Shown: positions 28,028-41,289 of the stretch, in pieces
Layout: the number at the start of each line of letters is the position of its first letter
Position numbering within the stretch: position 1 is the first letter of the stretch
Assembly (NCBI GenBank): GCA_015698045.1
Contig: BLAL01000210.1
Location: forward strand, 21,318 to 85,317
DNA from: Rhizophagus clarus
Lineage: Eukaryota > Glomeromycota > Glomeromycetes > Glomerales > Glomeraceae
Length of the DNA: 64,000 bases
Direction of reading: 5' to 3'
Translations under genes and position numbers: made by a program
Notes under the pieces: model-generated
Seen by the model: the letters and a program-made list of their open reading frames with translations, nothing else
What the model was told of the DNA's origin: nothing
The model's database searches: none

Positions 28028-28850
28028 TATAAGAGATATAATTAACTCTAGAATCAAACTGCCAAATCAAATGTTTACAAAATTTAAAATTCAAGAAAAC
28101 CTTTATAATTTGAATTTATATAATGATATTATACATGATTATACACATGATTATTTATTATTTAATTTGGTCAAATCGAGTATTAACCAATAATTTTAAT
28201 AATTCTATAAATAAAATAAAATCAAAAATATAAATTCATGGGAATTTTTAATCTTACTAAGAATCTCATAAAAACCAAAATTAGATGATCATTTGGGTGA
28301 TGATTCTTATTTATATTTTACTTTAAAACTACAGATAATACCTGCATCCATAGGTTGAAGATGAGCAGAGATATTTAGAATTTATTTGAATTTATTAAAT
28401 AATTTTATTTAAATATAAAAAATTAATTTTATTTAATTAAATAAAAAAACTGACAAATTTTAAATTAATATTATTTAAAAAGTATAAATTCCTTTATAAA
28501 TATTATATTTAAACTTATAATAAAAATTAAAATATAAGTATTTTCAGTTTAATATAACTAAAGCTAAACTAATTTAATTATCTGTTTTACATTACCTCCT
28601 TTCCTAATTTTTTGAAAAAATCAGAAAATAATAAAATTACATGATTAAAACAATTGACCAATAAAAATGTGGTATTATATCGATCTTCATATTACTTCCA
28701 AATTGTAATAATATTCAAACCTTAATTTTTTTTATATTGGTATAAAAATTCACGTCACGTTATCAAGGTATGTAATTGCAGCTTTATTTTACATGACATA
28801 ATATTACTTAAAAAAGAATATAAAAATGATTTTTGTAGTCATTTAAGTTA
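28028..28850. other. AT-rich gap
   Basis: Nearly pure A/T with short poly-A/T runs. No gene, TIR or clear repeat recognised. Confidence 0.5.
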
Positions 28851-29330
28851 ATGAAGATGCTAAAATTTTAACTGGATCTTTAGCCAAAGAAATGGATGAG
28901 AATGATTTATTTTCAACTTTATTTGATTCATTAACTTCTGGAAAATATTCTCATTATAATATACAAGTTGAAGTTAAATCAAGTACTGGACTTTGGGTAT
29001 TAGTAGATGAAAGATTGGAAGGCAAAATTATATTAATGAAAATGCTAAAATTTATACATCTCAAATACGGTCTTATTCAAAATGATATTGATGCATCTTT
29101 ATTTTTACCAAAGAATTTTCCTAATACTTTCACAAGACTAATGAATTCTAGACTTTAACTTCCATTGCAAAAACATAAAGATATATATGATATTTTGTTA
29201 TATAATCATATTATTCAACTTTTCTAGAGTAAAAGTATTGGTTGGCATAATGATAATCATGCTACTTATGGAAAATGATTTATTGAGTATTTAACAAAGG
29301 CTATTTGATATATAGACCCACATTTAGAGA
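28850..29330 (+). pseudogene. Decayed gene fragment of a transposon-like family
   Basis: A plus-strand frame opens at 28892 and stays readable to about 29330 if four in-frame stops are ignored: TAA 29156, TAG 29225, TGA 29276, TGA 29306. The stretch past them (LPLQKHKDIY..SIGWHNDNHATYGK..FIEYLTKAI) is still in one frame, so decay is by point mutation. No named domain is recognised. It may be the N-terminal part of the relic that continues at 30.8-32.4 kb. Confidence 0.45.
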
Positions 29331-30830
29331 AATTATGCTCAAGAGGATGTTATCAGGATCCCAAACAATATATATAGGTCACATAAAAATTTCAAAATTT
29401 ACTATAATCAATAAGCAAATTATTTTAAATTCTGCTAAGCAAACTTTTATTATAACCTTTAAATTTTTTATTCTACTAACCAATTTTTTTTCTAACATAT
29501 ATAACTTTATTTAAGTATAAAAAAATAATTTAATTATAATAAATATATATATAGTAATAGTAAATTAATTTTTTATATCATTGCAAAAAAAAATTGTAAA
29601 ATTAATTCACTAAATATTAATAAATTAATAATATAAAATGATATACCAACTTCAGAATTTTTAATTTTAATTAATATTAATATAATATTAATATACTATT
29701 GCTATTTTAAAAATAGTTTTAAAATTTAGAATTTTTTATAAATATTATTATATTTAGATTTATAAAAATTAAAATATAAATTATTGCCAACCCTTATGAA
29801 CAACTTCTTAAAATTAACAAGTTGATTTAAAATAAAAAAAATTACATTTTAAAATTAAAATCACTTATGATAAATAATTAAAAGTACAAAAGTTGGTTGC
29901 ATTCCACAAATATTAATCCAAACATTCTAAAATTTTTATTGTAAGTAGATTTGACCTTGCTGAACAACTTTACTTAAGCAGAAAAAGGCAATTTTATTTG
30001 ACAAAAATGATGTTATTACATCCTAAAGTTAAAAGAGAAAAAAAACTTTTTTGAAGTTAGTACTGTTTAAAAAATATAATTATCTTTACAAATATTATAC
30101 TTAGAATCATAAAAATTGAAATATAAATAATTTTTACAATTGCTAAACAATTTACTTAAACATAAAAAGGTAATTTCATTTGTCCAAAATTCATTTTATA
30201 TATGAGTAAAATTAGCAAATAAAAAATAAGAATATGAGAATATTATTATAAAAACATGATTTTTTTTATAAATATTAAATACAATATTGTGTTTATAAAA
30301 TGTGTAAAATAATAGAAAAGAAGTATTAGTTTAAAAAATTTTTTTGATATACGTGTAAAATTAAAATTTTCTCTCTATATATATATATATGAAAATCTTT
30401 GTTATATAAATAAGGAGTTTTGCTATGCAAATATAATTACTGAGCTGAAATAAAAATAAGTTCAATTACACATTTAAATATCTAACCAACTAAAAATTTT
30501 ATATTAAAATAAGCAAATAAAAGTCTTACATAGGGTTTTTTTTTATATGAAGCAAACTCAAATCTAACATATTTATATATTATTTGGGTCCTATGTTACT
30601 TTCCATTATTATTTAGTTTACTTCTAGTATATCAACAAAATGGAGTTTATAATGAATATTATCAAAGAATAAAAAAGAAAAAAACACAATTTAATAACAT
30701 GTCTAGAAATTTTTCAATTAGTCAATTCTATAGAAGTTTTGTTAACTAAGCCTTAGACATCAAAGGGTTATTGGTAAGAAATTGTATTAAATGTCTTTGA
30801 TTTCATATCTATGATGAAAAAATACTCTAA
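29331..30830. other. AT-rich gap
   Basis: Over 80 percent A/T by eye, with short AAAATT-type words and one TATATATATATA run near 30380. No gene recognised. Confidence 0.5.
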
Positions 30831-32437
30831 TCATCTCAAATATACTAATACTAATATAAGAAGCCTTCATAATAGTGAAAATCCAGCACATGAACCATCT
30901 ACCAACTGTAATATTATTTTTATTTCTAAATGCAATGAAAATATTGATTCAAAATATTTTTAATTAAATTTTGATCTTATAAATAAAGAATTATTTGATT
31001 TTGTTAACCTTAATCAATATGTACCAAATGAACCTACAAATAAACATTGATTTATTTGTAATCTTTAATTATCTGCACTTATAAGAATATATAGGTAAAA
31101 TAAACTTTTAAATCTACATGTAATATTATTGAATTTTATAAAATTATTTGTATTTATTTTAGATATCCTCATGGTAATTATCTTGGAATGTTTAATTTTA
31201 TATGAAGGGCACCTGATACTGAAGAAACAAACGAATGTTATAAAACTCTTAAAGCACAAATGATTACTTATATAAATGATACCATACCAATATATTGTAC
31301 TAGATAAATGAGAAAAAATGTAATTGAAAAGACAAGTTATAAATATTATTTGTATCATAGCATATATATTATTATAAAAAATTGATCTAATATTTTTATG
31401 TAGTATTTCCTAATTCATTATCTTTCAAAACCAGTTTTAAGAATGCTGTATCATGATTTGATTAGTGATGCTTTACTAGCAAATGATCTAATAAGTAAAG
31501 AAATAAAAGAAAGATTATGACTTATGATGCTATTAAAAGATTCTTCAATAACAGTTAATTTAAGAACTAATAATGGATTTTGTGGTTTAAAATTTGAATG
31601 AACTTGACGGATACTTCAATGAGATTTATATTTATTATTACATAATTGCATATTTATGTAATTTACAATTTATTTATATTTAATAATTTTTTTATTTTAG
31701 CATAATAATACAGTTGTTAATAAATGCCAGACAGACACTATTCTATATATTCCATATGCTATATCTATTCAAGAGCTTCAGGATAGAATTATTACTCGTT
31801 TGAATACAAAATATCAAGGATCAGCTTTACCAGATGATATTGCAATCCCATCAAAAGAATGGATAATATTAAATTTTACATCATCTAATGCATATACTAC
31901 CAAAACCATGCAATATACTGGATGTTTTAATGTAAAGTATAAGGTGCAATTCTGATTATTATAAAATCAAATGAAGATGAATATTATTGTCATGTTCTAT
32001 TTAAGTATAAGCATGAATTTAACATCAAATATTGAGATTATTCATGTTTTATCTTAGCAGATAACAAACACAAAGTGCTAATTGGTGAGGACATACCAGT
32101 TTCTACAGGTGTTTGCAATAAAAAGACTTTAGCTCCAGCTGAAGGAGAAATATAGCATCTGATTATAACTTTATCAAATTGTCATTAATACCATCTGTTA
32201 CTTTATTTATTGATATTCCATAAATTTTTTTATGATGAAAAAATATATGTATGCTACAAAGATGCTATTTTCCAACCAAGTAGTGCGTTAAAGCATTCAA
32301 CAGAATATTTTAATCTTATAAATCATCAATATCGAAGTCAATCTTTACCTCCAATTTTATCACTTTATACTGATGGAGGTCCTGATCACAGATGTACTTT
32401 TGGATCAGTTCAAATAGCTTTAATATGAAATTTCAAC
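30830..32437 (+). pseudogene. Decayed DDE-type transposase relic, cut by Tigger insertion
   Basis: Short readable blocks on the plus strand: FRYPHGNYLGMFNF (31160), a block at 31430-31600, IPYAISIQELQDRIITRLN (31750-31810), FYDEKIYVCYKDAIFQPSSA (32227-32286) and LYTDGGPDHRCTFGSVQIAL (about 32365-32427). The DGGPDH block resembles the second Asp motif of the element at 24.9-28.0 kb. Many stops and frame changes. The Tigger element inserted at the TA right after the last block; no clear continuation is seen at 35087. Confidence 0.5.
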
Positions 32438-32439
32438 TA

Positions 32440-35084
32440 CAGTACACCCTTACTATAGCGAATTTTTTTATAGCGAATAACTTACTATAACGAAGAAAAG
32501 TACGGGTACATATTTTTTAATAATTAAAAATTCTTATTATACCGAATTTTAAAGTAAAAATTCTCTAACTCGTAATACGAATTTAAATGTTAAGACAATT
32601 ATAATAAAATGACCCTTCATATAGCGAAGAATTTTGCTATACCGAATTTTTAAAATGTTACACAATAATTTAGCGAATTTTTGATCACATGAAATTTTAT
32701 TTGAACAATTCGAACAATTCGAATTTGCCTTTAAAGGTTAGAATTTTTGTGATTAAAGTTAAAAAGGAAAATTATCATAAACAAGATCATGATTTATTTT
32801 TATTATAATACGGCAAATATAACCTTGATCAGTTAGTTCTTTTTTTTACACGTCACTATGCCCAAAACTAAAAGTGCACTAAATAAATATTCCCAAGCAA
32901 AAGGTAAAGATAAAATGAGAACTTTACCGAAAAGAGCATCTTTAACTATTGCCTAAAAGCATGAAATATGTTATAAAAAAATCAACGAACCTTATATAAA
33001 AAATAAAGAACTTGCGGAACTATATAATGTTAGTGAAGGATGCATTAGTGATACGTTAAAAAAATCACAAAAATGGCTTGAAATTGACCCTCAAGCACCC
33101 GAAGCCCAAGGGAAAAGACAAAATAAGTTGAATTTTCCAGAAATTGAAGAAGCTCTTACATTATGGGTATTGAAGGCTCTAGAAAATGGTGTTGATATTA
33201 GTGATCAGGTTTTACATGAAAAAGCTATAGCATTTGCTTCTCTATATAAAGTTGAAAATTTTAAAGGAAGTAATGGTTGGATTGGTGGATTTAAAAAAAG
33301 ACATAATCTTTCTTGCTATTTAAAACAAGGAGAAGCTGCAAGCGCACCTCTTGATAAACTTGATGAATTCAGAAAAAACCTTCAAGATTTGATTCGTAAT
33401 TATAGTCTTGAAGATGTTTTCAATTGCGATGAAACTGGTTTGTATTGGAAAATGGAACCCAAAAGGACGATCTCCAATAAACCTGTATCTGGAAAAAAAC
33501 AATCTAAAGATCGGGTAACAATTCTCCTTTGTTCTAATGCAACTGGTACTGAAAAGCTCAAACCAGTATTCATTCACAAATATAAAAATCCTCGTCCTTT
33601 AAAGAATTTATCCAAAACATCTTTACCAGTAGAATATTATTGGAATTCAACAGCTTGGATGCAAGTTTCTATTTGGAATAATTGGATTCGTAAGTTTGAT
33701 GCACAAATGAGATTAAAAGGAAGAAATATTCTTCTTCTTATAGACAATGCTCCTGTCCATGCTTTATATGAAGGTGTGGAATTGACCAATATAAAAATTG
33801 AATTTTTGCCTCCTAACACAACTGCACACTTACAACCATGCGACAAGGGTATTATAAATAGCTTTAAGGTACTAAAATTTCAATATAATTTTAATAATTA
33901 AGAAATTCTAACTTACAATATTTGATTTTGCAGGCACAATATCGAAAATTGCTCCTTCAAAATCGTATCAAGGCTTTTGACTTTCAACAATTAACAGGAA
34001 ATAGTAAATCTCCAATCAATATCAAAAAAGCTATTAAATATGTTGTGTCAGCCTGGGATAGAGTTCTTCCTAAAACTATATTTAACTGCTGGAATAAAAC
34101 GGGAATTTTGCCAGATGATACGAATTCTTATAACGAAATTGAAGAGAATAGGCATAATGAGACAGAAGAAAATGAATATAGAGAAATTCAAGATTTAATC
34201 AATAAGCTTGAGTATACACACCCTCTTACTGCTGAAGAATACATTAGATTAGACCAGGAGAATGAAATTGCCAGTATACCCCCATCTGAAGAGCAGATTG
34301 TTGCTATTCTTAAAGAAAATAATACTATGTCTGATGATGAAGGTGATAAAGATATTATTTCAGTAACGAGTTCTGAGGCCTTAATTGCATTTGATACAAT
34401 TTTTAACTATGTAGAGCAAAATGATAGTCAAGATATTTTTGATAAAAGTGCATTAAAGGTAATGAAAAAAATTAGAAAAATTGTTTATAGAAATAATTTT
34501 TTTTCTAAAAAACAATCAAGTTTAGATTTATTCGTTACAGATAAAGGTAGTAAACTCAAGCCAAATAACACTGCTATTGATCCAGTTGATAATAATACTA
34601 TGAACAGGGAAAGGGAAGGCGATAATAATATTATTGATATTGAAAATTTTGATTTTGAAGCTTTGTATTTTAATGAGTTTGATTTTTATAATTATGAAGA
34701 AGACCAAGGTTTTATTGAATATCAAATCGATGAGAATAGTCTTTATAAATGATGTACGACAGTATTACAGTACTCGTATCATACTCAATTAAGTAATAGT
34801 CATTGAGTAACAAAAATATAAAAAGTATTTGTATGTGAGTTCATAATAAATAACAAAGAACACTCGTTAATTGAATATAATTGGTTTTGTTTTATTGTTT
34901 TTTTATCTTTATTGCCAAATAAATTTGGTTTGTATTTAATAATAGTGTGATAATGCATTTATCACGTGATTATATGATTTTTTTGAAAATCTTATGTTTA
35001 TTCGTTATACACTATAACGAATTTTCTTACTATAACGAATTTTGATCTTCAGCCCACAAGATTCGCTATAGTAAGGGTGAACTG
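32440..35084 (+). mobile_element. Tigger/pogo (Tc1/mariner superfamily) transposon
   Basis: The left TIR CAGTACACCCTTACTATAGC and the inverted right TIR CAGTTCACCCTTACTATAGC match for 24 bp with one difference. TA flanks both ends (32438-32439, 35085-35086). The 2645-bp element carries one complete-length transposase gene with a single nonsense codon, so it is a comparatively recent arrival. Repeated TATAGCGAA/TATAACGAA words behind each TIR are probable transposase-binding repeats. Confidence 0.9.
32858..34752 (+). pseudogene. Tigger-type transposase with one nonsense codon
   Basis: DDE transposase of the pogo/Tigger/CENP-B group. Two exons, 32858-33868 and 33934-34752, flank a 65-bp intron (GTACTA..TTTGCAG); the join restores the family motif NSFKAQYR. 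About 609 aa. N-terminal psq-type HTH (KNKELAELYNVSEGCIS), a CENP-B HTH (SNGWIGGFKKRHNLS), then the DDD triad: CDETGLYW, LLIDNAPVH and PCDKGI. The acidic C-terminus is usual for the family. A TAA at 32954-32956 interrupts the N-terminus where relatives have Gln (LTxxQKxEIC). Translation could restart at a later Met but would lose the first HTH. Confidence 0.88.
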
Positions 35085-35234
35085 TATATACTAATCAGAC
35101 ATCAATACCAGTTGACTGATTTGAAATTTATATCTGATTGATGATTGATTAAAAAATCAGTTATCAATAGTTAATCAACCAATTTCTAATCAGTTACTAA
35201 TCAGTTATATGACCAATTGATAACTGGTTTAATC

Positions 35235-37606
35235 CAGGGACGATGATTTTATTTGATCGCATAATTTCACATAAAAAAATAATTTATGTGATATCACATA
35301 ATTCGGCTATATCAAATCATAAAATCACATAATTTTAGATTTTCCTATATTAAAACGAATAATCCGCAGTAATCATATAAGTTTAGGCTTGATTATCAAA
35401 TTTAAACCTGATTATCCCTTTTTTTTCTTTACGATGCCACCAAAAAAAAGCAAATCTATTTCAGTCCATACTAGATGTAATGAATACAAAGATATTTTTC
35501 ATGTTGATGATAATATTCTTTTTTGCAATTATTGCAATATTGCAATAGATTGGAAGCATAAATCTGTTGTGGAAAACCATTGCAAAAGTCAGAAACATAT
35601 ATCAAATGTAAGAAATCAAGAAGAAGGACAGAATAGAACACAACAGTTTACCTTTTCCTCCACTCAAGCATTTTCTGAGACGAAAAAATTACTTATTAAA
35701 GACCTTATAGAAGCGTTTGCAGCAGCAGACATACCTCTTGAAAAAGTAAATTCTCTACTCCCATTTTTTAAAAAACATATTAAAAATGGAGGTTCTATTC
35801 CTCAAGCTCCCACTCTTAGGCAAGTTTACTTACCTAATGTTTTTAATAAGCAATACCAATTGCTTAAATCATTTTTTGACTCAAAACCAGTAGCCATTAT
35901 AATGGATGAAACCACTGATGATTGTTCATGAAGTGTTGTGAATACTATTTTCTGTTATCGTAATGAAATTAAATTAGTTTCAGTTGATTTTCTTGAGCGT
36001 GTAAACAATACAACAATAGGACAAGTTCTTATGACAACACTTACACACTTTAATATACCTTTTAATTTACCTTGTTTATTCCTCTCTGATTCTGCTGTCT
36101 ACATGAAAAAATGCTATCGTGAAATCCTATCATTATTGATGCCTAATTTGATTCATGCGCCGTGTTGTGCGCATATTCTTAATCTTATTGGGTATGTTTA
36201 ATGTGTATTTTTTATTGTATTTCACTGGAAATTTATTACAATTTCTTTATTGAATTCCAACTGCTTTTTTATTTTTAATTCCTCTTTTTTCTTATTACTT
36301 ATCTATTAATAATAATAAAATTCGTATCTATATTCTATAATTACAATGTATGATGAATTGATTAATTTTTAAATAATATTAACAGTTAAATTATTTGAAC
36401 TCTTTAATATTAAATTAAACTAATAGAGATACACGGAGAACGCTACCTCAATTTCGTATCCTAAAAGATTTTTTGGATAAAGTTAAAGAAATTTTTGTCA
36501 GTTCTCCTGCAAGAAGAGGCCGATATATTACTCATTTAAAAATACATGGAATTTTATCTCCTTGTAAAATTCCTCTATATAACAAAACACGTTGGAATTC
36601 TTGGTTTCAGATGGTGTCCTATACGAAAGATCATATTATTTACTGGCCATCTTTTTTTAAAGCAGAACTAGATAATGATAAGAAGCACAATACTTTAGCA
36701 ATTATTAATTCTTGTTTGCAAAATGAACAAGAATTAGGACTTATCATAATTTACCTTAATTTCATTTCTTTTTATGCTTCTGAATTTATTCAATGTCTTG
36801 ACTTTTTCAGAAAATAAAAAAACCCATTATTCCTTTTGCTGAATTACGACTTCAGCAACTTACTGCTTATATTGAAACCTATAGAAATTCAAATGACTTT
36901 GGTCCTTCTTTGGAAAACTTAATTATCCAGCATCGATTTAATACACATGAAATCTATTCCGTTTTCTGAATGGCATTTGAAGTAGCTTATGACAAATTTA
37001 CTGCACATATTCCAAACCATCCAGCTCGTTCACTCTTTTTTTCATGTCAAGCTTTTGATCCCAAATTTATTCATTTTGAAGATGCTTTACGAAAGAACAT
37101 TCGACAATATAATGCAGTTAAAAAATTTGAAAATCCATCAGATGAATTATTGCGAGAATGGGGAATTTATTGTGGATTAAATAACGAATTAATAGGCGAA
37201 GTGGAATTGGATAAATATTGGTTAAACAAAGCAACACAATTGCCAATCCTTTCTAATCTTGCTTTGGATTACATTTGGTTGCCGATTTCCAGTTGTACCG
37301 TTGAACGAAGTTTTTCTATGTATAATTCTCTTTTAGATAGTGACAGGCAAAATTTATCTCTTGATTCTCTTAAAAGATTGAGCATGTTATACTTTAATGG
37401 TGTTTAAAATTTAATATGGTTTTTTAATAAAAAATATTTTTTACAATAAAATTTAATAATTTATTACACATAAATTCAAATAATTTTGTAAACTCCCTAA
37501 ATAATATCACATAATATGATTTTTTTTAAAAAAAATTATATCATATAATTTGATTATAATACATAAATAATTTATGTTATATAAAATCATAAAATCATCG
37601 TCCCTG
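35235..37606 (+). mobile_element. hAT transposon with CGGBP1-like transposase
   Basis: TIRs CAGGGACGATGATTTTAT are identical at both ends (35235 and 37606), flanked by a perfect 8-bp duplication GTTTAATC (35227-35234, 37607-37614). The element is 2372 bp and contains one transposase gene. Subterminal words such as ATCACATAAT repeat at both ends. Confidence 0.93.
35434..37407 (+). pseudogene. hAT transposase (BED-like finger, hATC domain), inactivated
   Basis: Starts MPPKKSKS at 35434. A BED-like zinc finger (CNYCN..ENHCKSQKH) of the CGGBP1 type is followed by the hAT core with IIMDETTD and LFLSDSAVYM, and the C-terminal hATC dimerisation segment (WLPISSCTVERSFSMYN..RLSMLYFNG). An intron 36192-36426 joins in phase. 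Breaks: TGA at 35929-35931, TGA at 36967-36969 and a one-base frameshift near 36812-36825. Otherwise full length, so decay is recent. It was the transposase of the enclosing element. Confidence 0.85.
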
Positions 37607-37614
37607 GTTTAATC

Positions 37615-38223
37615 CTTTTTAACTTGTATTTTTTTCTTTTTTTTTTTTTTTTATAAATTTTATTAAACTCTTCATAATATTAACTTTTTATATTTGTATA
37701 TTTTATTATAATTATTACTAACTTCTTATATTTACGCTTTACTATTTATATATTAAATATACTAACTTTATCAAATATACAGTATACTAATATATTATTA
37801 TAATAAATATTTTTATTTTAAATACTTATTAATATAAATAAAGATACTATCGGTATGTATTTTATTTGTAATTCTAAATATTATATGCTATAATAAATTT
37901 TATTATTCATTATATAATTTTACAAAAATTAGTCATTCAACCATCAATTGACCATCAATTAACTATAATTTGACCATCAATTACCATTAATTAACTATAA
38001 TTTGACCATTAATTGACTATTAATTGATTATAAATTAATCATAAATATACATGTAACTAAAATTAATTAATTTTAATCTCCAAAATAGTTAAAATAGTTA
38101 AATTAATTTTGATCTGAACCTCTTTAAAAGTCAAAATAGCAAAATTACATCATATTCATGTGATTTTTATAATATTAAAATTCAAAATTAATGTTCTCTG
38201 CATCTAGTAATTTAATTTTTATG
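37615..38223. repeat. TTGACCAT/TTAACTAT short-word repeats
   Basis: Between the two hAT-type elements. The stretch 37925-38045 is made of TTGACCATCAATTAACTATAA-type words; related words occur inverted at 45760-46020, on the other side of the 7.35 kb insertion. They may be the two arms of an older element into which the hATs inserted. No gene. Confidence 0.6.
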
Positions 38224-38429
38224 ATCTTGATTAGGGTTCCGCAAAAAATCTGATCTGGTCAGATCTGAATCAGATTATAGTATTATAATTCACAGATCAG
38301 ATTCAGATTCTAAATTTGAATTCGAAGTTCAGATTCAGATTTGAAATTGTATAATCTGAATCTGTCAAATTGAATCCAAATCAAATCTGCCAGATCCAGA
38401 TCAGATCATAAGATCCATTAATCCAGGTG

Positions 38430-38650
38430 TTTTTGTTTATAAAATTGTAAAAGAAAATGCCAGAATAGATAATTCTAGCGTTTTATATATATGAAGTTGC
38501 AAAAGAAATGCCAGAACAGATAGTTCTAGCGTTTTTTACATACCAAGTTGCAAAAAACAAACATCAGAACAGGCGGTTTCACATTTTTATTTATAAAATT
38601 TCAAAAAAAATGCCAGAACAGAACTGCGACCTATTAAACATGCCAAAATG
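38430..38650. repeat. ~62-bp tandem around AATGCCAGAACAGATAGTTC
   Basis: Three to four imperfect copies, each with a ..AAGTTGCAAAAGAAATGCCAG core. The same core occurs once inverted at 22350-22395 inside the hAT-like element at 20.7-22.6 kb, linking the two elements. Confidence 0.7.
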
Positions 38651-38689
38651 GCAGATTTTCACATTACTTTATGAAAAAAAATGCTGAAA

Positions 38690-40800
38690 TTGGCATTTTT
38701 TTTTTTGAATAACATCATTTTTTAATGGAAAAAACGTTAAATTGTTTTTTAAATAAATGATTTAAAAAAAATGTTAAATCGTTTTGTTTTATTAAACAAT
38801 TTAGGAAAACTCTGTTAAAATCATTTTTTATTTATTAAAACAATTTTTAAAAGAAACGTTGAAATCATTTTTTTTATTAAAACGATTTTAAAAAAAAGTA
38901 AAATCATTTTTTTTATTAAATAATTTTAAAAAATGTAAAATCATTTTTTTTATTAAAACAATTTTAAAAAAAAAGTTAAAAATTGTTTTTTTATTAAACA
39001 ATTTTTTTAAAAAAAGTTAAAATTGTTTTTTATTAAATGATTTTTTTTAAAAAAACATTAAAAATCATTTTTTACTAAAACGATTTTTTTAAAAAAACTT
39101 AAAACATTTTTTTTATTTAAAACAATTTTAAAAAAATTGTTAAAATCGTTCTTTCATTAAAATAATTTAAATAAAAATGTAAATTATTTTTTTTTATTAA
39201 ATGATTTTAAAAAAGCGTAAAATCATTTTTTATTAAAATGATTTTTTTAAAAAATACGTACTTTCATTAAAACGATTTTAAAAAAAAATGTAAAATCATT
39301 TTTTTTATTAAACAATTCTAAACAAACTGTTAAAATCATTTTTTTATTAAAATGATTTTAAAAAGAACCGTTGAGGTTGTTCTTTCATTAAAACGATTTT
39401 AAAAAAAACGTAAAATTGTTTTTTTTTTATTAAATAATTTTAAAAGAACGTAAAATTATTTTTTTATTAAAATGATTTTAAAAAAACTGTTAAAAATCAT
39501 TTTTTTATTAAAATAATTTTAAAAAAAAAGTAAAATTATTTTTTTTTGTTAAATGATTTTAAAAAGCATAAAATCATTTTTTTTATTAAAATGATTTTAA
39601 AAAAAAATGTTAAAAATCATTTTTTTATTAAACAATTTTTTTAAAAAAAAGTTAAAATTGTTTTTTATTAAACAATTTTTTTAAAAAAAAACATTAAAAA
39701 TCATTTTTTTACTAAAATGATTTTTTAAAAAAATGTAAATCATTTTTTTATTTAAAACGATTTTAAAAAAATGTAAAATCATTTTTTTTTATTAAACGAT
39801 TTTAAAAAACTGTTAAAATCATTTTTTTATTAAAACGATTTAAATAAAAATGTAAATCATTTTTTTTATTAAACGATTTTAAAAAACTGTTAAAATCATT
39901 CTTTTATTAAAACGATTTAAATAAAAATGTAAATCATTTTTTTTATTAAATGATTTTAAAAAAGCGTAAAATCGTTTTTTATTAAAATGATTTTTTTAAA
40001 AATACGTACTTTTATTAAAACAATTTTGAAAAAAAATGTAAAATCATTTTTTTTATTAAACAATTCTAAACAAACTGTTAAAATCATTTTTTTATTAAAA
40101 TGATTTTAAAAAGAACCGTTGAAGTCGTTCTTTCATTAAAATGATTTTAAAAAAACGTAAAATTGTTTTTTTTATTAAATGATTTTAAAAGAGCGTAAAA
40201 TCATTTTTTTATTAAAACAATTTTAAAAAAACCGTTAAAAATCATTTTTTTATTAAAACGATTTTAAAAAAAAAGTAAAATTATTTTTTTTTATTAAACG
40301 ATTTTAAAAAGCGTAAAATCATTTTTTTTATTAAAACGATTTTAAAAAAAAATGTTAAAAAATGTTTTTTTATTAAACAATTTTTTTAAAAAAAAGTTAA
40401 AATTGTTTTTAATTAAATGATTTTTTTAAAAAAAATGTTAAAAATCATTTTTTTACTAAAACGATTTTTTAAAAAAATGTAAATCATTTTTTTTTATTTA
40501 AAATGATTTTAAAAAACGTAAAATCATTTTTTTTTATTAAACGATTTTAAAAAACTGTTAAAATTGTTTTTTTATTAAAACAATTTAAATAAAAACGTAA
40601 ATTATTTTTTTTATTAAACGATTTTAAAAAAGCGTAAAATCATTTTTTATTAAAACGATTTTGAAAAAAAAACGTAAAATCATTTTTTTTATTAAGCGAT
40701 TCTAAAAAACCGTTAAAATCATTTTTTTATTAAAACGATTTTAAAAAGAACTGTTAAAGTCATTCTTTTATTAAAACAATTTTAAAAAAAAGCGTAAAAT
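38690..40800. repeat. 2.1 kb A/T foldback satellite
   Basis: Over 40 short units alternate ATTAAAACGATTTTAAAA and GTAAAATCATTTTTTT. AAAACGATTTT and AAAATCATTTT are near inverse forms of each other, so neighbouring units can pair into hairpins. A larger repetition is visible too: the block 39120-39480 resembles 39830-40250. No coding potential. Confidence 0.85.
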
Positions 40801-41289
40801 CACATATCAGCGGATTTGTCCACTCATCCGAATATATTAAATTTTGTTATACAAAGTATATATTAGTTAAGGATGTGTAATATAATGATCAAAAAAAATG
40901 TATACGATTTTTAAAAAATAAAAAAAAAAGCAACTAACACAATTTTAATTTTGGCCAGAATTAACATAATTTTGGCCAGATTTATTATATCGTTAGATTT
41001 ATTTAAATCATCATACAAATTTAAAGATACTAAAAAACACTAATAGATTATTTGATAAATTAAAACTTCCCATAACATATTTTTGTATCTTTTTTGTTTC
41101 AATAACATATTTTTGCTCTCCATTATTTCTATAATATATTTTTGTTCATCATTTTCCATATCATCTTTTGCACTTTCATAACTAACAATCCTATAATAGG
41201 TTAATTTCCTGTCCTTTAATTACTTTTCAAGTGTTGTTCTGAAATGTTCAAAAGCAATATTCCTTAAAAAAATCATGAAAAAATGGTTC

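Noticed and set aside
33320..33846. Minus-strand ORFs inside the Tigger and hAT transposases
   Set aside because: They are antisense shadows of clear plus-strand transposase domains.
38690..40800. CRISPR-like array
   Set aside because: Units are degenerate, A/T-only and touch each other without unique spacers; the sequence is eukaryotic.
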